Origin: Pedobacter psychrophilus
GTDB taxonomy: Bacteria; Bacteroidota; Bacteroidia; Sphingobacteriales; Sphingobacteriaceae
DNA: 64,000 nucleotides
NCBI RefSeq assembly: GCF_001652725.1
Contig: NZ_LWHJ01000022.1
Coordinates: 742,009 to 806,008 of the forward strand
Direction: 5' to 3'
Below, piece after piece: positions 18,363 to 28,094 of the stretch. Made by a program: the position numbers and the translations under genes. The notes under the pieces were generated by a model. That model had not been told where the DNA came from. It saw nothing but the letters and a program-made list of their open reading frames with translations, and did not search any database. The stretch's first letter is position 1. Every line of letters starts with the position of its first letter.

Positions 18363-19330
18363 ATCGACAGCACATACCTAATAATATCATTACTAAATTA
18401 ATCAGTTTGTATGTGAGATTGCGCTTTGGCAAACTCCATCATGATGTTAGGTATTATTATAGAGATACTTATTATTGCCAATTCATTCAATGGAAATATT
18501 TTTTTAGGGATTATATTTTCAAAAAGAAATATAAAACCATTTCCTTTAATGGTGAGTTTGCTCCCGAGTTAGAATTTGTAATTCCGTTTGCTTATTGGCA
18601 TTTTAAAAATGGTACTTTGCTAAAAACAGAAGCAGCAAAATTTACTTCTGAAATGTATTTTTTCTCTCCCAACCATCAGGAAGTTTTTGATGTACGCACC
18701 AACGAAGGAAATTACAATTACGAAACACCTAGAATTCTTTACAGTCAAGATTACGACATGAAGAAATGGGAAAAAGTGCCTTATAAAGCCCATTTTAAAA
18801 ATGATATTTATATTTTCGATAAACCTATTTTAATGGTCGCAAATCGTTACAATACAGAATGGGACGGACCGCCAATTAGTTTTTTTAGTATAGAAACTTT
18901 ACAATATATTTTTGATTCATTGGGAGAAAAATATCAAATCGTTTATAATCGCCCTAAGGCAAAAAATATTACTTCAGATACCAGCGAAGTAAACGATTTA
19001 AATGAATATGATTGGATAAAAGAGAATTATCCGGCTATAGTTTTAATGGATGATTTATTTTTTGAGAACAAAATTAAAGCTAAAAATTACAATCATTTTC
19101 AAATGTGTGTTTATGCCAATGCCGATAAATTTATTTCTATACATGGAGGTACAGCCGCATTAGCAAGTTGTTTTGAGGGCTCAAATATTATTCTTTCTAA
19201 AAAAGGTCCAGAACATCATTTTGGATGTTACCAAAAGTTGTTTCCTAAACTTTCTAATGCAAAAATTTATCATGCTAAAAACGATGAAGAGTTAATGAAT
19301 TTTGTGAAAATATACGCTGCAAATTCATGA
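18359..19330 (+). CDS. Unidentified protein in the polysaccharide cluster, possible glycosyltransferase
   Basis: I cannot place this 323-residue protein in a family with certainty. It begins at TTG within the overlap TTGA. There is no signal peptide or membrane segment. The middle has DKPILMVANRYNTEWDG, a turn before a second domain. The end holds FISIHGGTAALASCFEGS and a late KLFPKLSNAKIYHAKNDEE. A GG(S/T)-rich loop followed by a small-residue helix near the C-terminus recalls the donor-site loop of GT-B transferases. Position between GT2 and flippase genes, with 4-base overlaps at both ends, supports a role in glycan assembly. Confidence 0.6.
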   Translation: MNRQHIPNNIITKLISLYVRLRFGKLHHDVRYYYRDTYYCQFIQWKYFFRDYIFKKKYKTISFNGEFAPELEFVIPFAYWHFKNGTLLKTEAAKFTSEMYFFSPNHQEVFDVRTNEGNYNYETPRILYSQDYDMKKWEKVPYKAHFKNDIYIFDKPILMVANRYNTEWDGPPISFFSIETLQYIFDSLGEKYQIVYNRPKAKNITSDTSEVNDLNEYDWIKENYPAIVLMDDLFFENKIKAKNYNHFQMCVYANADKFISIHGGTAALASCFEGSNIILSKKGPEHHFGCYQKLFPKLSNAKIYHAKNDEELMNFVKIYAANS

Positions 19331-20682
19331 GTAAATCAGAAAATAAGCGCTATTGGCTAAAATCTGGGGTAATTACCACCTTTCAAAATTTTGCAAGCGT
19401 TGCTTTTGGAACAGGAAGTTTCTTCTTTTTGGTCAGGATTCTCTCTACTTACGAGTTTGGCTTATGGGCTTTATACATGTCGGCCATAACTATTCTGAAT
19501 ATTTTAAGAGATGGTTTAATTAAATCGGCTTTAATCAAGTTTTTATCTGGAGCACAAGAAGTAGATAAGCCAAAAATCATGACTGCTGCGCTACACATCA
19601 ATATTGCAATTTCGGCTTTTTGCGTGCTATTGATATTCTTATTTGGCAATTTTTTAGCAAATTATTTAAATGCTCCCGAGTTAAAAGTACTTTTCTATTT
19701 ATTTAGTTTGGTATATATCCTCAACGGATTTTTAACCCAGTTTAATTGTATAGAACAAGCAAATTTTAAGTTTAAAGGTGTTTTTGTCTCAAACACCACA
19801 TTTCAAGCTATTTATTTTGCCTTTGTATTTTATTGTTTTGTTTTTAAAATCCACATGGATTTATACCAATTGGTAATAGTACAAATTGTAGGTTCGGTTG
19901 CAAGTGCTATCATCGCTTACTTGTACACAAAAAAATATTTAAAGTTTGCAAAAGGTATTTTTGTAGAATGGATTAAAACCATGTTTGCTTATAGCAAATA
20001 CGCATTTGGTACCTCACTAAGTTCTATTTTATCAGGTACTGTAGATCAATGGATGTTAGGTAAAATGATTGATCCTATAGCATCAGGTGTGTTTAACGTT
20101 GCCGTAAAAATTGTGAATTTAATAGACATTCCTACATCGGCTGTAGCCAACATTGTTTTTCCTCAAAGCGCCATGCGTATGCAAACCGAAGGAAGAGATG
20201 CTATTAAATATTTGTATGAAAAATCTGTAGGAACTATTTTGGCCATTTTAATTCCGGGTTTAATTTTTATTTACTGCTTCCCCGAGTTAATTTTATACAT
20301 CTTAGCAGGCGATAAATACACCAATGCCGTAGAATTACTGAGAGTTACTTTGTTATATTGTTTGTTAATTCCATTTGGAAGGCAATTTGGAACTATTTTA
20401 GATTCTATTGGTAAAACAAAAACCACATTTTACATAGTTTTAATAACCGCTAGTACCAATTTAATTTTAAACTTTTTTTTAATCCAAAAAATAGGATTAT
20501 TAGGAGCTGCATATGCCACTTTAATTTCTAATATAGTAGGTTTTATCATCGCTCAGGTTATTTTATGGCGAGAGTTAGGTGTAAAATTTTATCATGCTTT
20601 TGTTTACGCTTTTAGATTTTATCCCGAGTTTTACAAAGATTATTTTATTCCGGTTTTAAAGAAAATTAAATCTAGATTATAG
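19327..20682 (+). CDS. Oligosaccharide flippase (Wzx/MATE-like) family
   Basis: The 451-residue polytopic membrane protein has about 12 hydrophobic segments, starting at FQNFASVAFGTGSFFFLVRIL. The pattern, with conserved STYEFGLWALYMSA and a C-terminal IGLLGAAYATLISNIVGF, is that of Wzx-type flippases. These move lipid-linked sugar repeats across the inner membrane. The start ATGA overlaps the preceding stop. No Wzy polymerase is visible in this window, so polymerisation may be absent or encoded elsewhere. It is followed after one base by a fucosyltransferase. Confidence 0.9.
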   Translation: MSKSENKRYWLKSGVITTFQNFASVAFGTGSFFFLVRILSTYEFGLWALYMSAITILNILRDGLIKSALIKFLSGAQEVDKPKIMTAALHINIAISAFCVLLIFLFGNFLANYLNAPELKVLFYLFSLVYILNGFLTQFNCIEQANFKFKGVFVSNTTFQAIYFAFVFYCFVFKIHMDLYQLVIVQIVGSVASAIIAYLYTKKYLKFAKGIFVEWIKTMFAYSKYAFGTSLSSILSGTVDQWMLGKMIDPIASGVFNVAVKIVNLIDIPTSAVANIVFPQSAMRMQTEGRDAIKYLYEKSVGTILAILIPGLIFIYCFPELILYILAGDKYTNAVELLRVTLLYCLLIPFGRQFGTILDSIGKTKTTFYIVLITASTNLILNFFLIQKIGLLGAAYATLISNIVGFIIAQVILWRELGVKFYHAFVYAFRFYPEFYKDYFIPVLKKIKSRL

Positions 20683-20683
20683 T

Positions 20684-21508
20684 ATGATAGCAATTAGGTT
20701 TGATGGACGATTAGGAAATCAATTGTTTCAATATGTATTTCTTAAATATGTTCAGCAAAGAGAGCTCGATAAAAATGTTTTCTTTTCAAATCCTCATCAT
20801 GCTTACATACAAAAATATTTTGAATTAGAAGGAAATGATAATCTTTTGATGGGTTCAAAAGCATATTCTGCGGTTACACGGATTTTGCCATTCTTATTCA
20901 AATTAAAAACGGTCTTTATCCATAATTGGATAGTTCCAAAACCTTTTAAAATAAAAAATAATTCCCTTTACAGGGGATATTTTCAATCAGCTTATTATTA
21001 TGAGCAATTATCTACTAAACCATCATTTAAATTAAAAAAAGTTTATATAGATGATTTCCAAAATCAATATGGCGAATTGTTTGCTAATCATAAAATTGTA
21101 GTGGTACATATCCGCAGAACGGATTATATGAATTACGGCGAAAGAAGAAAACGAGACATTTCTTTACCAATGGAATATTTTAAGGAGCGTTTAAATGCAA
21201 TTGAAAATTTAGAAAAGTATAAAGTGATTTTTGTGAGCGATGACATGGATCATGTAAGAAGATATTTCCCTGCCCAAACCAATTTTATATTTTCATCAAA
21301 TAATGAAATCATTGATTTTCAAATTATCCAAAATGCAGACATTAGCATTATTTCTAACAGCACTTTTGCTTGGTGGGCATGTTATTTAAGCCCTAAGGCT
21401 AATAAGGTTTATGCACCCAAAAACTGGTTCGGTTTTAAAATAGCAAAGGAGCATCCACGCGGAGTGATGACCGATAAATTTGAATGGTGTGATGTGAATT
21501 TTAGCTAA
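20684..21508 (+). CDS. Alpha-1,2-fucosyltransferase, GT11
   Basis: The 274-residue protein starts with IAIRFDGRLGNQLFQYVF, the GT11 N-terminal motif. It then has VVHIRRTDYMNYG (the HxRRxD GDP-fucose-binding motif) and NSTFAWWACYLSPKA. GT11 enzymes transfer L-fucose from GDP-fucose in alpha-1,2 linkage to surface glycans. GDP-fucose derives from GDP-mannose, whose synthesis gene manC lies at 51010. The final bases overlap a convergent gene by 4 bases. Confidence 0.93.
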   Translation: MIAIRFDGRLGNQLFQYVFLKYVQQRELDKNVFFSNPHHAYIQKYFELEGNDNLLMGSKAYSAVTRILPFLFKLKTVFIHNWIVPKPFKIKNNSLYRGYFQSAYYYEQLSTKPSFKLKKVYIDDFQNQYGELFANHKIVVVHIRRTDYMNYGERRKRDISLPMEYFKERLNAIENLEKYKVIFVSDDMDHVRRYFPAQTNFIFSSNNEIIDFQIIQNADISIISNSTFAWWACYLSPKANKVYAPKNWFGFKIAKEHPRGVMTDKFEWCDVNFS

Positions 21509-22041
21509 GCTACAACGTAATCCAAATCTAGGAAAGACACTTTAGGAAGGATATAATCAGAAGATAGATTTTTTAGAGTTTTATCTTCTATATCGCAACT
21601 AAAAAAAGAAATACTAGAATTCTCGTTTTTTAAAAAACTATTAGTTAGTATGTTAAATATTGGCAAAGCATTATTCGGAACTGTTTTATCATCATTATAA
21701 AATACACTGACCGCATGATTAACATAATAACCTACTGCAATAGCTTTAGATATATCCATAATTGACTCACAACCTAAAGCAATAACTAAATTAACTCGTT
21801 TATTTTTAGCCAATGCTATCGCATTTTCTGCATCACAAAAACGGGCTTCTTGTTTATCACATTGATAGGTAATATGTTCTATTCCACAAATATTTAATAA
21901 TGATAAAACTCTGGCGTATAAACCTATAAAAGGAGTGATATTTTTTTCGGTAACGATAATTGCTGTACCTCCAATAAGAGCGCACTCGGTGCAAAGGTGA
22001 TCAAGTACGTTGTTCCCTACCAAAAACTTATTTTGTTTCAT
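21505..22041 (-). pseudogene. Truncated iron-containing alcohol dehydrogenase-like protein (N-terminal half only)
   Basis: The 178-residue product resembles the nucleotide-binding half of Fe-type alcohol/glycerol dehydrogenases: GGTAIIVTEKN, then CDAENAIALAKNKRVNLVIALGCESIMDISKAIAVGYY, then ALPIFNIL and ILPKVSFLD. Full members have about 380 residues, and a C-terminal all-helical domain with the metal-binding His and Asp; that domain is missing. The GGGS loop is changed to GCES. The stop codon lies within the end of the convergent fucosyltransferase gene. This may be a decayed gene cut by insertion of the glycan cluster, or a small neofunctionalised protein. Coding looks intact for its length, so it could still be expressed. 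Confidence 0.6.
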
Positions 22042-22199
22042 ACAATAACATAATACGCTTTTCTCTAAACCTCAAATTATTAAAAATGTTTTTGAGTTAA
22101 AGTTTTTAAAATAAAACTTATTTACTAAAAAACTGTTGCAATGATTATAACGTACTACTAATTAGTGAAACAAAAATTAAAACTAAAAAAATTCAAAAA

Positions 22200-22799
22200 A
22201 TGAAAAAATCAATTTTAAACTTTGTGATGGCAGCAGCTGTTGTTGCAACATCAATTACTGCATGTAACAGCAACAAGCAAGCAGAAGAAAACAAAGATTC
22301 TATGGCAATGGACTCATCAGCAACTGAAATGGACACTATGGCAACTGAAGGTGTTATGGTTGGTGGTGCTATGATGGTTCCGTCTAAAAATATTGTTGAA
22401 AACGCAGTGATGTCAAGTGATCATACTACTTTAGTTGCTGCAGTTACAGCAGCAGGTTTAGCAGAAACTTTAAGCGGAACTGGACCATTTACTGTTTTTG
22501 CACCAACTAATGAAGCATTTGCTGCACTACCAGCAGGAACTGTTGATAATTTATTAAAGCCTGCTATGAAAGCAGATTTAACTAAAGTTTTAACTTACCA
22601 CGTAGTTGCAGGTTCTTACAAAGCTGCTGATTTACAAGATGGTATGGAATTAACTACAGTTGAAGGACAAAAACTAAAAGTTTCTATTAAGGACGGTGTA
22701 GTTATGGTAGGAGATGCAAAAGTAACAACTGCTGATGTAATTTCTAGCAACGGAGTAACGCATGTAATTGATGCGGTTTTATTACCTCCAACAAAATAA
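22200..22799 (+). CDS. Fasciclin-domain lipoprotein
   Basis: The 199-residue protein has a lipoprotein signal (lipobox SITAC, Cys22). A Ser/Met/Thr-rich linker (about 25-55) precedes one FAS1 domain with NIVENAVMSSDHTTLVAAV, GTGPFTVFAPTNEAF, LTYHVVAGSY and VISSNGVTHVIDAVLLP. FAS1 proteins are surface adhesion or matrix proteins. Methionine-rich segments around residues 38-65 (MDTMATEGVMVGGAMMVP) are notable. A strong terminator follows. Confidence 0.93.
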   Translation: MKKSILNFVMAAAVVATSITACNSNKQAEENKDSMAMDSSATEMDTMATEGVMVGGAMMVPSKNIVENAVMSSDHTTLVAAVTAAGLAETLSGTGPFTVFAPTNEAFAALPAGTVDNLLKPAMKADLTKVLTYHVVAGSYKAADLQDGMELTTVEGQKLKVSIKDGVVMVGDAKVTTADVISSNGVTHVIDAVLLPPTK

Positions 22800-22818
22800 T
22801 TTCTTTTGATTAATTTTG

Positions 22819-22853
22819 AAAAGCGTTCCGAAATATTTCGGAACGCTTTTTTT
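22819..22853 (+). terminator. Rho-independent terminator after the fasciclin gene
   Basis: A perfect 15-bp palindrome (AAAGCGTTCCGAAAT / ATTTCGGAACGCTTT) runs into a T tract. Confidence 0.9.
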
Positions 22854-22898
22854 GTTTAGAAGAAATCGTAATTTCATCCCACCTAAACAAACGATTTT

Positions 22899-24122
22899 AT
22901 GAATAGTCCAACCATCAATAAAAATATAGTTTTACTGATTGTAGTAGCTTCTCTAGGCTATTTTGTAGATATATATGATTTGGTTTTATTCTCTGTAATT
23001 CGGGTACAAAGTTTAAAAGGAATTGGGGTTGCAGATAATGATCTATTATCTGTTGGTGTAAAACTGATTAACTCACAGATGATTGGAATGTTGATTGGTG
23101 GTATCCTTTGGGGAATATTAGGTGATAAAATGGGTCGATTAAAAGTATTATTCGGTTCTATTCTAATGTATTCTTTAGCAAATATTGCAAATGGATTTGT
23201 TACTGATATTAATACTTATGCAATTATAAGATTTATAGCAGGAGTGGGCTTAGCGGGGGAACTTGGTGCCGGAATCACCTTAGTTGCCGAAACAATGAGC
23301 AAAGAAAACAGAGGTTACGGTACCATGATTGTTGCAGCAGTTGGTTTAATGGGAGCTGTTGTTGCAGGATTGGTGGGTGGAGAATTTCAATGGCAAACTG
23401 CTTATTTTGTTGGAGGCGGAATGGGTCTTATCCTTTTAGTTTTAAGAATTGGAGTGATGGAATCCTCGCTCTACAAAAATATTGAAGATAAAAAAGTAAG
23501 TAAAGGTAATTTTTTAATGCTTTTTAATGATTGGTGTCGGTTTAAAAAATATATTAATTGTACCTTAATTGCCCTACCTACTTGGTTTGTAGTAGGAATT
23601 CTAATCACTTTTGCACCAGAATTTGGTAAAGCGATGGGTGCTACAGAACCATTAAGCGCTGGTAAAGGCATATTATTCACATATATAGGAATTTCCTTAG
23701 GAGATTTGTTAACAGGTTTCTTAAGCCAGATATTTAAAACTAGAAAAAAGATTGTTGTTATATTTTTATTTGCAACACTTTTTAGTGTTTTATTATTTTT
23801 ATTTTCTAAAGGAATTTCTGCCAATACATACCATTGGTTATGCGTTCTTTTAGGAATTTCTACAGGTTTTTGGGTAATTTTTGTTACTATTGCAGCCGAG
23901 CAATTTGGAACAAATTTAAGATCTACAGTTACCACAACGGTTCCAAATTTTATAAGAGGATCAGTGGTTTTAGTAACATTAAGTTTTGAATGGCTTAAAA
24001 CTCCTTTTGGTATTATAAATGCCGCTCTAATTGTTGGGGTTTCTACTTTAATTATTGCTTTCGTATCGGTTTATAACCTAGAAGAAACTTACGGAAAAGA
24101 TTTAGATTACATTGAGGAATAA
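22899..24122 (+). CDS. MFS transporter, metabolite:H+ symporter-like
   Basis: The 407-residue protein has 12 predicted helices. The MFS loop 2-3 signature is seen as WGILGDKMGRLKVLFGS, and helix 4-5 reads GVGLAGELGAGITLVAE. This matches the MHS subfamily that takes up organic acids and osmolytes. No partner suggests the substrate. Its stop overlaps the TTG start of the ClC gene by 11 bases, which implies one operon with clcA-like and hemF. Confidence 0.85.
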   Translation: MNSPTINKNIVLLIVVASLGYFVDIYDLVLFSVIRVQSLKGIGVADNDLLSVGVKLINSQMIGMLIGGILWGILGDKMGRLKVLFGSILMYSLANIANGFVTDINTYAIIRFIAGVGLAGELGAGITLVAETMSKENRGYGTMIVAAVGLMGAVVAGLVGGEFQWQTAYFVGGGMGLILLVLRIGVMESSLYKNIEDKKVSKGNFLMLFNDWCRFKKYINCTLIALPTWFVVGILITFAPEFGKAMGATEPLSAGKGILFTYIGISLGDLLTGFLSQIFKTRKKIVVIFLFATLFSVLLFLFSKGISANTYHWLCVLLGISTGFWVIFVTIAAEQFGTNLRSTVTTTVPNFIRGSVVLVTLSFEWLKTPFGIINAALIVGVSTLIIAFVSVYNLEETYGKDLDYIEE

Positions 24123-25908
24123 CAAAATCATAAGTGTTTTAAAGCACCATACGCTTTTAATTAAATATCTCCATGATCATTTAAGCAGAAATCAATTTCT
24201 TATTTTATCAGGTATTTTAGTAGGAATAACAACTGGTTTCTTAGCTGTTATTTTAAAGTCTATCGTACATAAACTTCATATTATAATAGATGCCCAATTA
24301 GAAGTTTTCAACTATCCTTATTTAAATTTATTTCTTCCCTTATTAGGTATTTTATTAACTGTTTGGGTAGTTAAAGTTTTTCTAAACGGAAAAGATGGTA
24401 AAGGAATCTCAAATCTTTTGATTGACATTGCCCAACGTTCAGGGATAATGGCGAGGTACAAAATGTATTCTCAGGTTATTGCTAGTGCTTTAACTGTTGG
24501 TTTTGGAGGTTCTGCTGGTTTGGAAGGTCCGATAGCCGTGACAGGAGGCGCAGTTGGTTCTAATTTTGCCAGAGTTTATAAGTTAAGTTACAGAGAAAGG
24601 ATTTTGTTAATAGGTTGCGGAACCGCATCTGGCATTGCAACAGCGTTTAATGCACCTATCACAGGAATGATGTTTGCCATTGAAGTTATTTTGGTTGGCG
24701 TAGTATTTTCGGATTTTATTCCTTTAATTATTTCTGCAGTTTGTGGCGCATTAATTTCCAAAATCATTTTAGATGATAGTATTTTATTGGAGTTTAAAAG
24801 CCTTGAGGAATTTGATTATCAAAACGTGTTCTACTATATACTCCTTGGAATTTTTACAGGTTTAGTCTCTGTTTATTACTCCAGATCTACTATGAAAATA
24901 GAAAATCTGTTTAAGCAACAATTTAAATGGAATGATTATTCTAAAGCAATCTTTGGAGGTTTATTGTTGGCATTTTTGTGTTTTATTTTCCCGCCTTTAT
25001 TTGGTGAAGGTTACAGCAGTGTAAAAACATTAGCATCCGGAAATGCTCATGATATCATTACAAAAAGTTTTTTTGATATTCCTCAATTGGGTGATTGGGC
25101 ATTGATCATATTTGTGGGATTAATATTTCTCTTTAAGAGTTTTGCCTATTCACTAACAGTATCTAGCGGTGGTAGCGGAGGTAATTTTGCTCCTTCTTTA
25201 TTTGCTGGTGCTTTTAGTGGTTACTTTTTTGCAGCAGTTAACAACAAATTAAATATTCACATTTTACCAGTTAGCAATTTTACTTTGGTAGGAATGTGTG
25301 GGGTTATCAGTGGTGTGATGTATGCCCCTTTAACGGGGATTTTTTTAATTGCAGAAATTACAGGAGGTTATGATTTAATTTTGCCATTAATGCTGGTATC
25401 AACATCGGCTTATGCCATTGCTAAAATTTTTGAACCTTATTCTATGGAGAAAAAGCATTTGGTTGCACAAAAGCAGATTTTCACTGAAGATTATGATCAA
25501 AACTTATTAGGATTAATAAAATCTGAAGAAATAATTGATACTGATTTTGAAGTGATTAATTCCAATAGTTCATTAGGCGAGTTGCTAATTTTAATCAGAC
25601 AATCCAATCGCAACATTATAGTTTGTAAGGATAATAATGATAAATACGTTGGGTTTATTTTGTTTGATAAGGTAAGGAAGGTTTTATTAGATCCAGAATT
25701 ACAACAAACATTATCAGTTAAAGAGTTGATTTCAAAAACCAAGTTTCAGGTAGACACCGCAGACTCTGTGGTAGAAATTATTAATAAATTTGAAGAAGCA
25801 GATTTATGGTATTTGCCAGCTTTTAATAGAGGAGATTTTGTTGGTTTTATCTCTAAAACTAGGTTCTTATCGGCTTATAGAAATAAATTAAGATTAACAT
25901 TAAGCTAA
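24112..25908 (+). CDS. ClC-type chloride channel/transporter with CBS domains
   Basis: The 598-residue protein starts at TTG inside the end of the MFS gene. About 430 residues of membrane helices contain the ClC selectivity and gating motifs GSAGLEGPIAVTGGAVGSN (gating Glu in GLEGP) and GGNFAPSLFAGAF. The classical GSGIP is replaced by GKDGKGIS. A C-terminal cytosolic CBS pair follows (about 455-590). Many bacterial relatives are Cl-/H+ exchangers; without the proton glutamate mapped the mode is undecided. Confidence 0.93.
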   Translation: MRNNKIISVLKHHTLLIKYLHDHLSRNQFLILSGILVGITTGFLAVILKSIVHKLHIIIDAQLEVFNYPYLNLFLPLLGILLTVWVVKVFLNGKDGKGISNLLIDIAQRSGIMARYKMYSQVIASALTVGFGGSAGLEGPIAVTGGAVGSNFARVYKLSYRERILLIGCGTASGIATAFNAPITGMMFAIEVILVGVVFSDFIPLIISAVCGALISKIILDDSILLEFKSLEEFDYQNVFYYILLGIFTGLVSVYYSRSTMKIENLFKQQFKWNDYSKAIFGGLLLAFLCFIFPPLFGEGYSSVKTLASGNAHDIITKSFFDIPQLGDWALIIFVGLIFLFKSFAYSLTVSSGGSGGNFAPSLFAGAFSGYFFAAVNNKLNIHILPVSNFTLVGMCGVISGVMYAPLTGIFLIAEITGGYDLILPLMLVSTSAYAIAKIFEPYSMEKKHLVAQKQIFTEDYDQNLLGLIKSEEIIDTDFEVINSNSSLGELLILIRQSNRNIIVCKDNNDKYVGFILFDKVRKVLLDPELQQTLSVKELISKTKFQVDTADSVVEIINKFEEADLWYLPAFNRGDFVGFISKTRFLSAYRNKLRLTLS

Positions 25909-25915
25909 TTTGCTA

Positions 25916-26827
25916 ATGATCAATAAAGAAGAAATTTCTGATGCTTATCAAAATATACAATCTAGTATAGTACAAGGATTAACAGCCTTAGATGGTGGAG
26001 CTTTGTTTGAGGAAGAAAATTGGGAACGTCCAGGCGGTGGTGGCGGTAGAAGCAAAGTAATACAAAATGGAGCTTTGATAGAAAAGGGTGGAGTTAATTT
26101 TTCTGCCGTCTACGGAAAATTGCCAGAAACTATCAAAAAGGCTTTTAAAACAGATGAAGAAGATTTTTTTGCTACAGGTGTTTCAATAGTTTTACATCCT
26201 CACAATCCATGGGTACCCATAATTCATATGAATATCCGTTATTTTGAGATGCAAACCGGAGATGAAACTATGCAATGGTTTGGGGGTGGAATTGATGTAA
26301 CCCCACATTATGTAATTGAAAAAGATGCCAGATTTTTTCATCAGCATTTAAGAAACACCTGTAATAATTACAGTTTAGATTTTTACCCAAAATTTAAAAA
26401 ATGGGCCGATGATTATTTTTTCATCAAACATAGAAATGAAACCCGTGGAATTGGTGGTATTTTTTATGATAGGCTTACACCGATTAATACCGAAATATCA
26501 TGGCAACAAATATTTGAGTTCTCTAAAGCAATAGGTAATTCTTTTCTACCAATCTATGCAGAATTGGTAAAAGAAAACAGAGAGAAACATTTCACTTTAG
26601 AAGAAAAGCAATGGCAATATCAACGTAGAAGCCGTTATGCTGAGTTTAATTTAGTTTATGACTCTGGTACAAAATTCGGTTTAGAAACCGATGGAAGAAT
26701 AGAATCAATTTTAATGAGCATGCCACCTATGGCTTCTTGGGTCTATGATTATAAGGATAATCCACAAAGCTTAGAGGCTAAAACGAATTCTCTATTAAAA
26801 AAGGGAATTGATTGGGTAGGTGAATAA
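25916..26827 (+). CDS. hemF: Oxygen-dependent coproporphyrinogen III oxidase
   Basis: HemF oxidatively decarboxylates coproporphyrinogen III to protoporphyrinogen IX in haem synthesis. The sequence has the family blocks RPGGGGGRSKVIQNG, GGGIDVTPHYV, RNETRGIGGIFYD and RRSRYAEFNLVYDSGTKFGL. The ATG at 25916 gives a start at MINKEEISD; a TTG six bases earlier is the only alternative. Length (303 residues) is typical. It follows the ClC gene by 7 bases. Confidence 0.97.
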   Translation: MINKEEISDAYQNIQSSIVQGLTALDGGALFEEENWERPGGGGGRSKVIQNGALIEKGGVNFSAVYGKLPETIKKAFKTDEEDFFATGVSIVLHPHNPWVPIIHMNIRYFEMQTGDETMQWFGGGIDVTPHYVIEKDARFFHQHLRNTCNNYSLDFYPKFKKWADDYFFIKHRNETRGIGGIFYDRLTPINTEISWQQIFEFSKAIGNSFLPIYAELVKENREKHFTLEEKQWQYQRRSRYAEFNLVYDSGTKFGLETDGRIESILMSMPPMASWVYDYKDNPQSLEAKTNSLLKKGIDWVGE

Positions 26828-26842
26828 ATCCACAATCAAAAA

Positions 26843-26875
26843 AAATGGAAAAACTCAGTATGAGTTTTTCCATTT
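26843..26875. terminator. Bidirectional terminator between hemF and the AI-2E-type permease
   Basis: A perfect 15-bp stem (AAATGGAAAAACTCA / TGAGTTTTTCCATTT) with a 3-base loop lies in the convergent gap. An A run before it gives a T tract on the minus strand. Confidence 0.85.
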
Positions 26876-26895
26876 AAACATATGATAATAAAATA

Positions 26896-28011
26896 TTATC
26901 CGCTTACGCCTTTTTCAGTTTTTTCAGCCATATTTTTTATTCCCATTGGATTTCCATCAGGACGTTCATCTCCAAGTAATACCCCCCACTTCTCAAATCC
27001 TTCTGCTCTATCGAATATAATCTTGAGGACTGCAATAATGGGCAGTGCTAAAAACATCCCTGATATGCCTGCAAATGTACCCCCGAGCAATATCCCAATA
27101 ATGGCGCTCAAACTATTAATCTTAACTTTAGAACCAACAATACGAGGCATTAAAATATTATTATCTAAAAACTGAACAACTGCTATTACGATCAAAACTG
27201 TAAATATTGGCCAGGTTTCTTGTGTTGAACTGATGGTTAGTAACACACCCATTATGTTTCCTATTAATGCACCTACGTAGGGTATTAAGTTTAATAATGC
27301 AAACAAAACTCCAATAAGTAACGCATGTTTAATTCCAATTATCCATAAAATGCCACCTAATAAAACTGTGATGTAAGTTATTTGGATTAATAACCCTAAC
27401 AAATAACTTTTTATGATTTCTTCCATATCACTCAAACCGTCTTCTACCTTAGGGATTTGAGCCTTATCAAACCACATTATAATAAATTTTAAAATGAGGT
27501 TTTTATAGAATAATATCAAATAGATATAAATCGGAAGTAAACCAAAAAAAATAAGCACTCCAGAAATAGAGCCAGCTACACCAGATAATATAGTGCCTGT
27601 GTTGGTTAAAATCTTATTGCTTTGTTCCTTAATTATTTCTATCTGTTCTTTAGTGGAGTAATCTGTAAAACCGTTTATCCATTTACTGAGAGAATTTAAA
27701 TGCACATTCATGTTTTCTTTAATCTGTGGAAAATCTCCGATTAAAATTTGAATTTGTGCAGTGAAAAACCACAATAGCAAAGCGATAAATACTAAGAATA
27801 CAAGTATTGGAATGATGATAGCAATAGGTTCTGGAAATTTCCTATTTCTGAAAAACCTAAAAATAGGCAATAACATCATACTTAAAAAAAATGCCATTAG
27901 TATAGGCATTATAATACCACTTCCTATATAAAAAATGTATCCTATTAAAAATAAGCCTAATAATTCTAATGATCTTTTTGCGGTTCTGGGAAAGTATTTG
28001 TCTTGCTCCAT
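26896..28011 (-). CDS. AI-2E family (PerM/TqsA-like) transporter
   Basis: The 371-residue membrane protein has about 8 hydrophobic segments. The AI-2E/UPF0118 C-terminal motif is present: PYVGALIGNIMGVLL, then QFLDNNILMPRIVGSKVKINSLSAIIGILLGG. Family members export AI-2 or act as Na+/H+ antiporters, so the substrate is open. It is a single leftward gene; its start lies 83 bases from the end of csaA. Confidence 0.9.
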   Translation of the reverse strand: MEQDKYFPRTAKRSLELLGLFLIGYIFYIGSGIIMPILMAFFLSMMLLPIFRFFRNRKFPEPIAIIIPILVFLVFIALLLWFFTAQIQILIGDFPQIKENMNVHLNSLSKWINGFTDYSTKEQIEIIKEQSNKILTNTGTILSGVAGSISGVLIFFGLLPIYIYLILFYKNLILKFIIMWFDKAQIPKVEDGLSDMEEIIKSYLLGLLIQITYITVLLGGILWIIGIKHALLIGVLFALLNLIPYVGALIGNIMGVLLTISSTQETWPIFTVLIVIAVVQFLDNNILMPRIVGSKVKINSLSAIIGILLGGTFAGISGMFLALPIIAVLKIIFDRAEGFEKWGVLLGDERPDGNPMGIKNMAEKTEKGVSG

Positions 28012-28094
28012 ATTTGGTTTTCTATTATTTTTTACTTGGAATTGCTAAACTCATGCCAATTAATATGTAAATCAAAATTTATAAAAACTGATTT

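Noticed and set aside
22157..22166. Palindrome ACTAATTAGT before the fasciclin gene
   Set aside because: It resembles the Rrf2 operator core but with a 4-base centre and no outer arms; likely chance in AT-rich DNA.
26882..27175. Plus-strand ORF of 97 residues
   Set aside because: It lies wholly antisense to the AI-2E transporter gene, whose family motifs are clear.
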